Positions 10,928 through 20,164 of a stretch of DNA of 64,000 bases are shown one piece after another. Origin of the DNA: Lepus europaeus (lineage: Eukaryota > Chordata > Mammalia > Lagomorpha > Leporidae). Below the pieces are notes generated by a model. It had not been told where the DNA came from, searched no databases, and saw nothing but the letters and a program-made list of their open reading frames with translations. The position numbers and the translations under genes are program-made. How positions within the stretch are numbered: position 1 is the first letter of the stretch; each line of letters begins with the position of its first letter. The stretch covers positions 124,001-188,000 of the forward strand of contig NC_084850.1 in assembly GCF_033115175.1 (NCBI RefSeq). Direction: 5' to 3'.

Positions 10928-11263
10928 GCCGGCGCCGCGGCTCAATAGGCTAATCTTCCGCCTTGCGGTGCTGGCACACCGGGTTCTTGTCCGGTCGGGG
11001 CACTGATCCTGTCCCGGTTGCCCCTCTTCCAGGCCAGCTCTCTGCTGTGGCCAGGGAGTGCAGTGGAGGATGGCCCAAGTGCTTGGGCCCTGCACCCCAT
11101 GGGAGACCAGGAGAAGCACCTGGCTCCTGCCATCGGATCAGCGCGGTGCGCCGGCAGCAGCGCGCCTACCGCGGCGGCCATTGGAGGGTGAACCAACGGC
11201 AATAAGGAAGACCTTTCTCTCTATCTCCCTCTACTGTCCACTCTGCCTGTCAAAAAAAAAAAA
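10928..11263 (+). mobile_element. CSINE, full length
   Basis: Head GGCCGGCGCCGCGGCTCA, paired pol III A/B-box region, CCCAAGTGCTTGGGCCCTGC core, CT-rich tract and A12 tail. Target-site duplication gaatataatgtgtgg (15 bp) at 10913-10927 and 11264-11278. It looks young: perfect duplication and little divergence. Confidence 0.96.
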
Positions 11264-11278
11264 GAATATAATGTGTGG

Positions 11279-11998
11279 AGAGTACCAAAGTTTACTTTTA
11301 GACGCATTTATCTCATCTGCCTTTACCCAATTTTACATTCAGCAGTTACACCTAAATGATTTAAGATGCTGATGTATTAAAATTAAAATTGCATTCATCT
11401 ATAACTAGTACTGATTACCCACTGCTGTTTCATCAAGTACTGATTACCTATCGCTATAGCATCAGAAACCTGTTAAAATAAATTGCAAAATAAGTTCGGC
11501 AAGTTACACAGCAATATTTTTAAAGGTAGTGATCTGCCTAGATTTGAAGAGAGAAATTTTTTTTCAAACTCAGTGTCTAGTTTTTTACCCTAAGAACACC
11601 TTAGGCCAATGATGTCCTAGTCAACAGTCAGCCACTTGGGACTGACTCTGAAACAAAAGTTCACACAGCTGCCAGACACTTCCCAAAGGTGACTGTGGAC
11701 CAGCGGCGACGCACCAAAGACAAGAAGTCCAATACGGTGGAGGTCAAAAGACCTGATTTTCCTGTCTGGCTTGCTCATGATAAAACAAAAGAGCCATCAA
11801 AGGGCACTGTTTCACAGTGGGATGGGATCTCTACTCCCTTGCTAGTCTTATGGTAAAACTGGAACAGGAGAGGGAGGGGCAGAGACCAGTTGGAGGACAA
11901 GGGCTGGAGGGTGAAAGCATGGAGACGGCCACTTGCAAACTTGCGGGAGGATCATTGATAAGACAGGCAGAGTAGACTTTGGACCAGGCCTGGTTCTA
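11279..11998. other. Unassigned, no gene
   Basis: No coding exon is recognised. The left part (to about 11600) is AT-rich and may continue the inverted repeat above. The right part is more GC-rich unique-looking sequence interrupted by the next CSINE. Confidence 0.35.
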
Positions 11999-12010
11999 AG
12001 ATAACGTTGG

Positions 12011-12337
12011 GGCCAGCGCCATGGCTTAACAAGCTAATCCTCTGCCTTGCGGCGCCGGCACACCTGGTTCTAGTCCCGGTTGGGGCGCAGGATTCTATCC
12101 CGGTTGCCCCTCTTCCAGGCCAGCTCTCTGCTATGGCCCAGGAAAGCAGTGGAGGATGGCCCAAGTCCTTGGGCCCTGCACCCGCATGGGAGACCAGGAG
12201 AAACACCTGGCTCCTGGCTTTGGATCACCGAGATGCGCCGGCCGCAGTGGCCATTGGAGGGTGAACCAACGGCAAAAGGAAGACCTTTCTCTCTGTCTCT
12301 CTCTCTCTCACTATCCACTCTGCCTGTCAAAAAAAAA
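12011..12337 (+). mobile_element. CSINE, full length
   Basis: Same family as above, with head GGCCAGCGCCATGGCTTA, core, CT tract and A-tail. Target-site duplication aagataacgttgg (13 bp) at 11998-12010 and 12338-12350. Confidence 0.95.
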
Positions 12338-12739
12338 AAGATAACGTTGGAATTCCTAGGTGGGAGGGGGAGTTACAGTGAGCCAAGACAGTGAAGAGTC
12401 GGGGCCGCGAACGTAGAGGGAAGGGGTTTCGGCTCAGGCCCTTGACCTCTAGTGAAAACTGTGGAGGCCAAAAGGACCTGGGCAGGAGAGCAGGAAGTAC
12501 ACATGAGAGGTTTAGATCGAACATAGGAATGCTTGAACGTATGGGATCTCCTTCCATTTTCCTGATCACTCACAGAAGTGATAAAACTATCAGGGTCGGC
12601 ATTTGAAGTCTGGAGCCAATTTCAGAGGGACCATATTACATAGAGGCCAATCCAGAGGAGAATCAGACAAAACTTGGGAAGAAAAGAAGCTCCCATGTGT
12701 AGTGGAATAAGAAGGCCATGCGAAGGTGGCCACTGGCAA

Positions 12740-13165
12740 GTGAGCGTCAGTTAGTCAGGAATGGCTTTGAAACCCACCTGGCTTTGGAAACTGCCTGGCA
12801 ACAGGCTGTGATTGGATGGATTTGAAACTGCCTGGCGACAGGCTGTGATTGGATGGCTCTGGAAACTGCCTGGCGACAGGCTGTGATAGGATGGATTTGA
12901 AACTGCCTGGCGACAGGCTGTGATTGGATGGCTCTGGAAACTGCCTGGCAACAGGCTGTGATTGGTTGGGGTATAGACCGCCCCTTGACCAGATTGGCTG
13001 GTCTTGGCTATATAAGCTGTTGTACCAACTGTAATAAACGAGTCTGCCGGCTGCTCGCCACAAGCCTGCTTTCACCCGACTCCCGGGGTCTCTGTGTTGA
13101 CTCCGCGCCTCTTGCCCCCACCACACTGATCTTCTCAGAAACGAACCCACTGCAACATTGTTGAG
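12740..13165 (+). mobile_element. Solitary retroviral LTR-like unit
   Basis: A compact promoter/terminator block in LTR order: tandem direct repeats (12786-12974, U3-type enhancer), a last inverted CCAAT at 12994-12998, TATATAA at 13009-13015, AATAAA at 13033-13038, and a CT/GC-rich segment with GGGGTCTCTGTGTTG that resembles class I (gammaretrovirus-like) R/U5. No primer binding site or gag follows, so it would be a solo LTR. Its exact ends and TSD are not visible; the left end may reach about 12604. It could instead be a cellular promoter with a chance polyadenylation signal. Confidence 0.6.
12786..12974 (+). repeat. Five tandem 37/38-bp repeats with CCAAT boxes
   Basis: The string aaactgcctggc occurs at 12788, 12825, 12863, 12900 and 12938, a strict 37/38/37/38 spacing, so the true unit is a 75-bp doublet. 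Four of five copies end in gattgg (an inverted CCAAT); the third reads gatagg. Variants gcaaca/gcgaca mark the outer and inner copies. Confidence 0.95.
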
Positions 13166-13299
13166 AATTCAACTGCAACACCCATGGAGACCTGCAGTGT
13201 CGTATTGTTAGATATCAGGCGTCCCTGAGATCATGGCCATCAAACTGATAAGACGATATGGGAATGGAGGGTGGGGGTCGTCACCCACGTGCCCGCTGG

Positions 13300-13800
13300 A
13301 GCCCAGGGCTTAGCCCATAGAAAGGAAACAGGAGGTTGAGTCATCACCCACACCCACTGTTGCCCAGACACAGTGTTCATAGTGACACAAGGCCGTGCCT
13401 GGCGAGGGAGTAGAAGCACAACCCACAGCGGAAGTCGCCATGAGAATTTCCTGTTCCATGTCGTACCTCAGAATTTGAAAGGCCAGTGTGTGGATGGAGA
13501 TCACAAAGCATTCGGTGGTGTGGAAGGAGTTCCGGGGGTGTGTTTTGTGGCTGGCAGAAATCCAGGACCCCAAGGCAGCTCAGAGATCCCCGAAGGAAGA
13601 GCAAAGTCACTGGGGGAGCCTGGATCTGAGTCACGGCACCAATGTAAGGCCACCACAAAATACACAAAACAGCAGAGTAAGGAAAAGGGTTTATTGGTGG
13701 GGAGACCCATCAGACCAGAGGAAAGGGGCTGAAAAGGAAAAGAGGGAGAAGGAGAGCATAAGAGAGAGAGCAAGGGAGAAAGATCAAGAGACACACACAG
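13300..13800 (-). mobile_element. ERV remnant: LTR end, tRNA-His PBS and leader
   Basis: Reading the minus strand: a GA/CT-rich segment, AATAAA (13690-13695), then an LTR end ...CTTACA at 13643, one spacer base, and TGGTGCCGTGACTCAGATCC (13622-13641). That is a near-perfect tRNA-His-type primer binding site, as used by HERV-H-like class I elements. The sequence below it (to about 13300) would be 5' leader; no gag frame is seen. The LTR is cut on its U3 side by a SINE fragment. Confidence 0.65.
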
Positions 13801-13825
13801 AGATCCAGGCATGTTATTTAGTTCT

Positions 13826-13967
13826 CTGAGAGGCAGAGTTACAGAAAGAGAGAGGGAGAGACCGAGAGAAAGTTCTTCCATCTGCTGGTTCACTCCCCAA
13901 ATGGTAACAATGCCCAGAAGTGTGCTGATCCGAAGCCAGGAATCAGGAGCTTCTTCCGGATCTCCCA
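13826..13967 (-). mobile_element. Older lagomorph SINE, 3' half
   Basis: Contains the right-hand block GAGAGGCAGAGTTACAGA, TCTTCCATCTGCTGGTTCAC and CCCCAAATGG, collinear with the other older SINEs in the window, and stops abruptly within the TCTCCCA block. Confidence 0.85.
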
Positions 13968-14457
13968 GTGAGAATTTCGTGAGATGACACATGAAGAGCG
14001 ACACATGGCCCAGGGCCCAGCATCCAGGTGCCAAATCAATGGGGATGAGGATTAGACACAGCTTAGCGCCGTACTGGGTGCCTCCATTTTGCCAACCCTC
14101 TTCAGGCCACGCCTCCCCCTCAGAACTGGGCAATGTTGCATCCTTAGGTGGAAACAGGCAGCAAGGGGTCACCATCATGAAGTCCTTGCATTAGGTGGCA
14201 ATCCCAGGTTGACCAAAGGGAAGCCGAAATGAGAGCTAAATGATTTGTGGTAGCTAATATACAGAGTACAAAAAAAAAAAAAAAGAAAACAATTTCATGT
14301 ATATGAGTCAAATTGACATCTTGGCATTTGATCATTGTTCATAACCCTTGTCGACAATCCTGCTGAATATCAATCATTCTGCTTTTTACTTGTTGGACTC
14401 TTTGTTTAGTACAGCACTGAGCCTGTGATTATGAAGTAAAATAAAAATATGTTTTCC
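13968..14457. other. Unassigned, no gene
   Basis: No recognisable exon or repeat apart from an A-run at 14270-14284, which may be the tail of a lost retroposon. Confidence 0.35.
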
Positions 14458-14752
14458 CAGCAATGCCAGCATCCTATATGGGCGCCAGTTTGAGTCCTGG
14501 CTGCTCCACTCCCAATCCAGCTCCCTGGGAATGTGCCTGGGAAAGCATCAGAAGATGGCTCAAGTCCTTGGGCCTCTGCACCCAAGTGGGAGACCAGATG
14601 AAGCTCTTGGCTCCTGTCTTTTGCCTGGCTCAACCCTGGTCATTGTGGCCATCTGGTGAGTGAACCAGTACATGGAAGACCTCTCTCTCTCTCTCTCTCT
14701 CGCTCTTGCTCTCTCTCTCTCTCTCTCTCTAACTCTGTTTTTCAAAGAAATA
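14458..14752 (+). mobile_element. Older lagomorph SINE, plus orientation
   Basis: CCAGCATCCTATATGGGCGCC head region, GGCTCAAGTCCTTGGGCC core, GTGAGTGAACCAGTA, a long CT tract (14684-14731) and an AATAAAAG end. Diverged from young CSINEs. Confidence 0.9.
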
Positions 14753-15034
14753 AAAGATTTTATTTATTTCCTTGAGAGCCAGAGTTACAGACAGAGAGAA
14801 AGGTATTCCATCTGCTGGTTCAATCCTCAAAGGGTAACAATGGCCAGAGCTGGGCTAATCTGAAGCCAGAAACCAGGAGCTTCTTTTGGGTCTCCCACAA
14901 GGGTGCAGGGACCCAAGCACTTAGGCCATCCTCTACTGCTTTCCCAGAAAATAGCAGAGAGCTGGATCCAAAGAGAAGCAGCAGGGACTCAAACTGGTGG
15001 AGGCTTAGCCCACTACACTGCAGTGCCTACCCCC
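14753..15034 (-). mobile_element. Older lagomorph SINE, minus orientation
   Basis: Tail-to-tail with the previous SINE: TTTATTTCCTTGAGAGCCAG at the left, CCACAAGGGTGCAGGGACCC in the middle and the degenerate head (CACTACACTGCAGTGCC) at the right. Together the two form an inverted pair of about 280 bp arms. Confidence 0.9.
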
Positions 15035-15223
15035 ACTAAAATAAATCTTAAAAAAAGATAGAAAAATTTGTTATCACAAATGTTTAAAAAGATAAAAAAA
15101 AAACAAAAGAAAGGAAGGAGGTGGGAAGGAGAGAAATATCATTATATTCTTAGAATTGTATCTATGAACTACATGGAATCTCTTCTCTTTATTTTAATAA
15201 TAATGAATGAGTAAAATCCATGT

Positions 15224-15224
<1 letters not shown>

Positions 15225-15277
<53 letters not shown>
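15225..15277 (+). repeat. (GA)n microsatellite
   Basis: About 26 uninterrupted GA dinucleotides, continuing as GAAAG. Reading across it gives Ser-Leu-rich minus-strand frames that are not genes. Confidence 0.97.
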
Positions 15278-15280
<3 letters not shown>

Positions 15281-15578
15281 TGTCTGGGAGTGATAACCAG
15301 AGAAGTATAGTGATGGAACTAGCAGCTGCTTGGTGCTGACAACACCCACCCCACCCACATATTGTCCCTTGAAGCCTGTTGTGGGCACCCGTGTATTTGA
15401 GCCTCTCTGTCTCCTCAAGAAAACAGCTCTCACTGCTCACACCCTCAGATCTTGCCCAACTATCAAAGTTGTCTAGGAAACTATTGAGAACTGTTGGCAT
15501 AGGAGAAAGGTAGATTTTTGAAAATACTATTCTCTCTGTGTTTGTGTAGATACGTAATTTCCATAAGAAAACATTTTC

Positions 15579-15893
15579 AGGGGTGGGTGTTTGGCACAGC
15601 AGTTAAGTTGTACTTGGGATGTCCACTTCCCACGTTGGAGTGCTTGGGTTTGAGTCCCAGCTCTGCTCTTCATCCCAACTTCCTGCTAATGCACACCCTG
15701 GAAGGCAGCAAGAGATGGCTCAGATGCTTGGGTTCCCACTACTCCTGTTGGAGTCCAGGATGGAGCACCAGGCTCCTGGTTTTGGCCTGCCCCACTCCTG
15801 GTTGTTGTAGGCATTAGGAGAGTCAACCAGAGGATGGAAGATCTCTGTCTGTCTCTGTGTTTGTGATTCTCTGCTCTTCAAATAAAATGAAAA
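15579..15893 (+). mobile_element. Old lagomorph SINE
   Basis: GGGGTGGGTGTTTGGCACAG head (a tRNA-derived variant unlike the young CSINE head), GAGTCCCAGCTCTGCTC, GCTCAGATGCTTGGGTTCCC core, GGAAGATCTCTGTCTGTC and an AAATAAAATGAAAATAAA end. Confidence 0.85.
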
Positions 15894-16002
15894 TAAATGA
15901 ATTAATATATGAGTTTTTTAAAGTTAAAGACTAGTGATTGGTTCTCCTAGCCTGAGAGTCCCCTTGCTTAGAACATGCTGCCCCATCCTCCCCACATCCA
16001 AG

Positions 16003-16093
16003 TCTCTCTCTTTCTCTTTCTCTCTCTGTCTCTGTCTCTCTGTCTCTCTGTCTGTCTCTCTCAGACACACACACACAAGCACACACACACAGT
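16003..16093 (+). repeat. CT-rich then CA-rich simple repeat
   Basis: TCTCTCTTTC/TCTCTGTCTG tract to about 16061 followed by (CA)n to 16093. Confidence 0.95.
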
Positions 16094-17207
16094 GACTTGG
16101 AGGCAGCACACACAGGGAAAGTCAGGCCACTCCCAGGAGTAGGGATAGGCCTGACACCTCAGGGGCCTCCAGAGAGGAGGCAGAGGCCCCTCTGCATTGA
16201 AGATGTGGCATAGATTGGGCTGGTGGTGAGGAGGAGAAGGACACATCCGTGGGGCCATCTGTGGCAAGTGGCCTCTTAATTCTGCCAGCCGCCCCTGGAA
16301 GACCACCTGAGATGCTCAGAACAAAGTGGCCTCCCAGCTACCAGACTCTGGTCCTGGCATCTCACAGCTGCCTTGGGAGGGCTCAGGGCCCTCACAGACC
16401 CACAAGGAAGAGAACCAGGCCAGGTCCACCAGCCCTGGTACATGGGCCCAGGCCCTCCTCTGGGGCCATGTAAAACAGTCTGTGCAGGTCTCAAGACCCT
16501 TCCAAAAGAAGGAAGGCCAATTCAGGCCAAATCCAGGGAAAGGAGCCCAGGAATCTGGGCAGAACTGGGGGTGGCTGCTCTCACCACATAGGTGAGAGAT
16601 GCTGCCCACCTGGCACAGGTGGCTTAGGGAGGGTGGATCAGACAGACATAAAGGGACCCAAGAACAGATGCAAGGTGAACTCAGCAGGAGGAAGGCTGTG
16701 CAACAGCCTGTCTCCAAGCCAGACAACAAAGCAGAGGCACACACTTGGGGAGTGGGGGAAGCAGACAGGGAGGGTGTTTGGGGCTGTTTGTGTTGGAGGT
16801 GCTTACAAGGCAGGTTCCACATCCAGGAATTCGATCAACCTCAGGCAGAAAATACTGGGGGAAAATTGCATCTGAACACATACCAACTTCTTTCCTTGTC
16901 ATCATTCACTATTTACATAGCTTTTACATAGTATGTGTAATGATAAGTAATTCAAGTGATCTAGAGATGACAGAACGTGTCCAGGAGGAAGTCTGTGGAT
17001 TACATGCAAATCCTACACCGTTTTATAAAATGGATGTGAGCATATGTGGATTTTGTTTTTCGTGAGGATCCTGGGACCAACCTGCTGCAGACACTGAGGG
17101 ACGCTGTACTGGTTTGAAGCTCAGAAATTAAAGGAAGATGTTGAGTATCTGGTGATTTGTTGATCACCTTTCTTGAATACCTACACCTTGGTCCTGGTAC
17201 CCTTTCT
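16094..17207. other. Unassigned, no gene supported
   Basis: Moderately GC-rich sequence. A minus-strand frame of 168 codons (16316-16822) and overlapping plus-strand frames have no recognisable domain and compete with each other, so I do not call them. No splice-framed exon is evident. Confidence 0.4.
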
Positions 17208-17239
17208 TAAGATTTATTTTATTTATTTGAAAGGTAGTG

Positions 17240-17282
<43 letters not shown>

Positions 17283-17388
17283 AGGCAGCTGGATAGGATG
17301 TAGAGCAGCTGGGACTCGAACCCGTAACCATATGGTATGCAGGCACTGCAGGCCGTGGCCCAGCCTGCTATGCCACAACACCGACTCC
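17208..17388 (-). mobile_element. Old SINE fragment with internal (GA)n
   Basis: AAGATTTATTTTATTTATTTGA at the left, GTGTTACAGAGAGAG..., then GCTGGGACTCGAACC, which is a well-preserved tRNA T-arm-like B box, and CTGCTATGCCACAACACCG head. The middle of the SINE is deleted. Confidence 0.85.
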
Positions 17389-18072
17389 AGTCCTGTGACC
17401 TCCTAAGCCTACACTACAGATTACGCTGGACCTGTCTTAAACTATATCTAACACGCTCCGAACACACAGGTCTTCTCTGGTTCAGAAACACAAAGGCTTG
17501 ACCGGCCATCCTGTCCAAGCTGGGACTGGAGCCAGGGAAGAGCACGGAACCTTACTGGCTGAGCACACCAGGCACTCCCCACCCCCATTCTTTGTGTTCC
17601 GGTATGCAGGTGTTTGTCTGTGAGTACTTGGAAGGGCCAGAAAAAAAAATAGCTCAGACTGTAATACTGGTGACTGCTGATGAAGCCAACTATCAGTTGT
17701 CCTCTGGAGGAATAATTCTCATGTTAAGACATGCGTTGTGGGTACAATTTAGAAAATGCTTCTGTTTGAAACAGCTCAAAGCCACAGAGACAGAGAGCAC
17801 TGCGCTGTGTGGGACTGGCCCCGAGATGTCTAGCCTCAGCCCCAAGGCTCAGTGACATCGGGGACTTCATCATAGCACAGTCCTCTTCATGGCATCAAGG
17901 AAAGATGCCAATTAGAAGAACTTTGAGAGGAAAAATACATCCTCCAATGAATTGAAAAGGATAACTGAAACTTCAGCAAGGAGTGCCCTTGGGAACTAAT
18001 TAGAAGTTTTTCTCAAGAACAAATGATGAATAACTGTCTTAATTTTTTCTCTGCTTACAAGTGTAACATTTG

Positions 18073-18115
<43 letters not shown>

Positions 18116-18600
18116 AGGGAGGGAGGGAGGGAGAAAACAAGGGAAATTTTGGAAAAGAAAATGGAAATCAGGCACTATGTCACCTGTAAGGATAGCCACA
18201 ATGAAAATGTATGGTATTTCTGGATGAATGACCTAATTCTTGGTTAGTGCTTAAAACAGCTACTTTAGCAAGGTAAATACCCAGTAAATGGTTTTGTTTG
18301 TTATAGTCCAATTGCTAGTAAGGCTTGGGAGAGTCTCCCTCACAGCCAAAATGCAAATAAACTTCATATACATTTTCTTTAAGTGTTTTGACTTTTGTCT
18401 TATTGTGCATATATTAGGTGAATACATATGTAAATATATTCCTTTTTATTTATCATTGTGTGAAATTTTTTGGTCATTAAATTCTCAGGGTCACATCAGA
18501 CGCATGATAGTTTCTATAATAAACTTATCAAATCTCATGTTAACGTGGTATTAACATAAAGAGAATCTATTCAATGTAGTTCATATACACAATTTGAAGA
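17389..18600. other. Unassigned; contains (GA)n at 18077-18133
   Basis: No gene is recognised. A 28-unit GA repeat followed by (GGGA)n lies at 18077-18133. The right part is AT-rich and leads into the old L1. Confidence 0.4.
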
Positions 18601-20164
18601 ATATACTATTTTCTTCATTTCTAGTTATTTGCATGAATTTCATAAATCCGACACTAGAAACATAGAAATTCTTCTCATTGTACCCGCCATTCCACTCATT
18701 CTCCCCCCCCACTTCCCTCTCATGTTCTCTGTCTTGATTTTTACTAAGATCATTTTGCATTTAACTTTATATACAGAGGATTAACCCTGTTCTAGGTAAA
18801 GAGTTCAATTCCTTGTATGAGACAAAACAAAAAAAGGAGAAAAAAGGAACTATTCATCAACAGTCCAGACAAGGGCTATTCAAAGTTATTACATCTCACA
18901 GGTGACTTCGCTTTTTTTTCTTCTCCTCTTTTCTCCCTCTCTCCTCCTTCCCCTTTCCCCCTTTGTTTCCTTTTGGAAACTTAATTGTCCTTAAAGAAGA
19001 ACCCAAGAATGATACCTCTTTGTGAGCACTTAGAAATAACTATAACTTATGAGGCAGAAGAATATGCCCCACTTAATACACTAAGAGGAAGTAATTCTTT
19101 GAGAACGTGTTTTACTATTAAGCCTCATAATACAACTCCTTGAGGACAGAGGTCCTGCATGGGAAGTTGGCATACAATGGCTCTTATTTAATTAACAATT
19201 AACAGTCTTATGTATGATATCACTGATCACCTGAGGCTCTTGACATAAGTTGCCTGGAAGCATGAGTTACATGGAAGCATCTGAGATCCACTCACTCGAC
19301 AAGGCCATAAGTAAAGTGGAAGTTCTCTCCTCCCTTCAGAGAAAAGTACATCCTTCTTTGGTGGCTGCTTCTTTCCACTGGGGTCTCACCCACAAGGTTC
19401 TTCATGTAGAACGTTTTTTGCCACAGTGTCTTGCCTTTCCTTGCCTGAAATGCTTCCCTGGGCTTTTCGCCTAGGCCAGAATGCCTTAAGGGCTGGTTCT
19501 GAGGTCAGAATGCTGCTTAAAGCGATTGTCAATCTATGAGTCTGCTGTATTGACTACTTCTCACGTTGGAGCATTCACTCTTTTTTTTTCTTATCCGGGA
19601 CTAGAACACAGGGTGCTGGCGCCGCAGGCAGAGGATTAGCCTAGTGAGCCACGGCACCGGCCTCACTCTTTATAATTATATCTATCATTATTACCAAACA
19701 CTTAGTTCTATATGGTTAACTCTATGTTAAGTAAAGAGTTCAATGATTAGGATGAAAGAAAATATGATAAGTAAAATATGATAAAAGATAAGAGAAGAAA
19801 AACAAAAATAAAAACCTGTTCCTCAACAGTCAAGAGAAGGGCTGTTCAAAGTCATTGCTTCTCAAGGTGTCAATTTCACTTCTACAGGTTGCCTTTTAGG
19901 TGTTCTATTATTTATCACAGGTCAGGGAGAACATATAGAATTTGTCTCTTTGCGACTGGCTTATTTCACTAAGTGTGGTGTTTTCCAGTTTCATCTGTGT
20001 TGTTGCAAAGTCCGGATTTTGTGGGGTTTTTTTTTACTGCTGTGTAGTATTCCATGGTGTATATATCCCATAATTTCTTTATCCAGTCAACAAATGATGG
20101 GCATCTTGGTCGATTCCATATCTTAGCTATTGTGAATTGAGCTGCAATAAAAATGAGGATACAG
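18600..20164 (-). mobile_element. Old L1, minus strand, 3' end and ORF2 C-terminus (piece 1)
   Basis: Reverse complement of an L1 3'UTR (the same block order as 48095-49500, more diverged) followed by the end of ORF2 at about 19930-20164, with the string corresponding to SQSQ..YKYHMFSL-type C-termini degraded by stops. The left end is uncertain. The same element resumes at 25046 and again at 33575; the breaks are insertions with target-site duplications. Confidence 0.8.
19584..19662 (-). mobile_element. Very short CSINE: tRNA-derived head plus A-tail only
   Basis: Minus strand: GGCCGGTGCCGTGGCTCACT ... GTGTTCTAGTCCCGGATAAG, then straight into an A-tail (T-run 19581-19589). It is flanked by a 9-bp duplication tcactcttt (19575-19583, 19663-19671). 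Only about 75 bp of the 5' head is present, with the entire body missing. Confidence 0.85.

Noticed and set aside
10928..11010. Possible tRNA gene (A and B boxes)
   Set aside because: It is the tRNA-derived head of a CSINE with A-tail and target duplication; the same applies to all other SINE heads.
12786..12974. Regular repeats suggesting a CRISPR-like array
   Set aside because: The units are contiguous with no unique spacers, and this is eukaryotic DNA with a TATA and polyadenylation signal alongside.
16316..16822. 168-codon minus-strand frame as a gene
   Set aside because: No domain, overlapping frames of similar length on the other strand, and no supporting signals.
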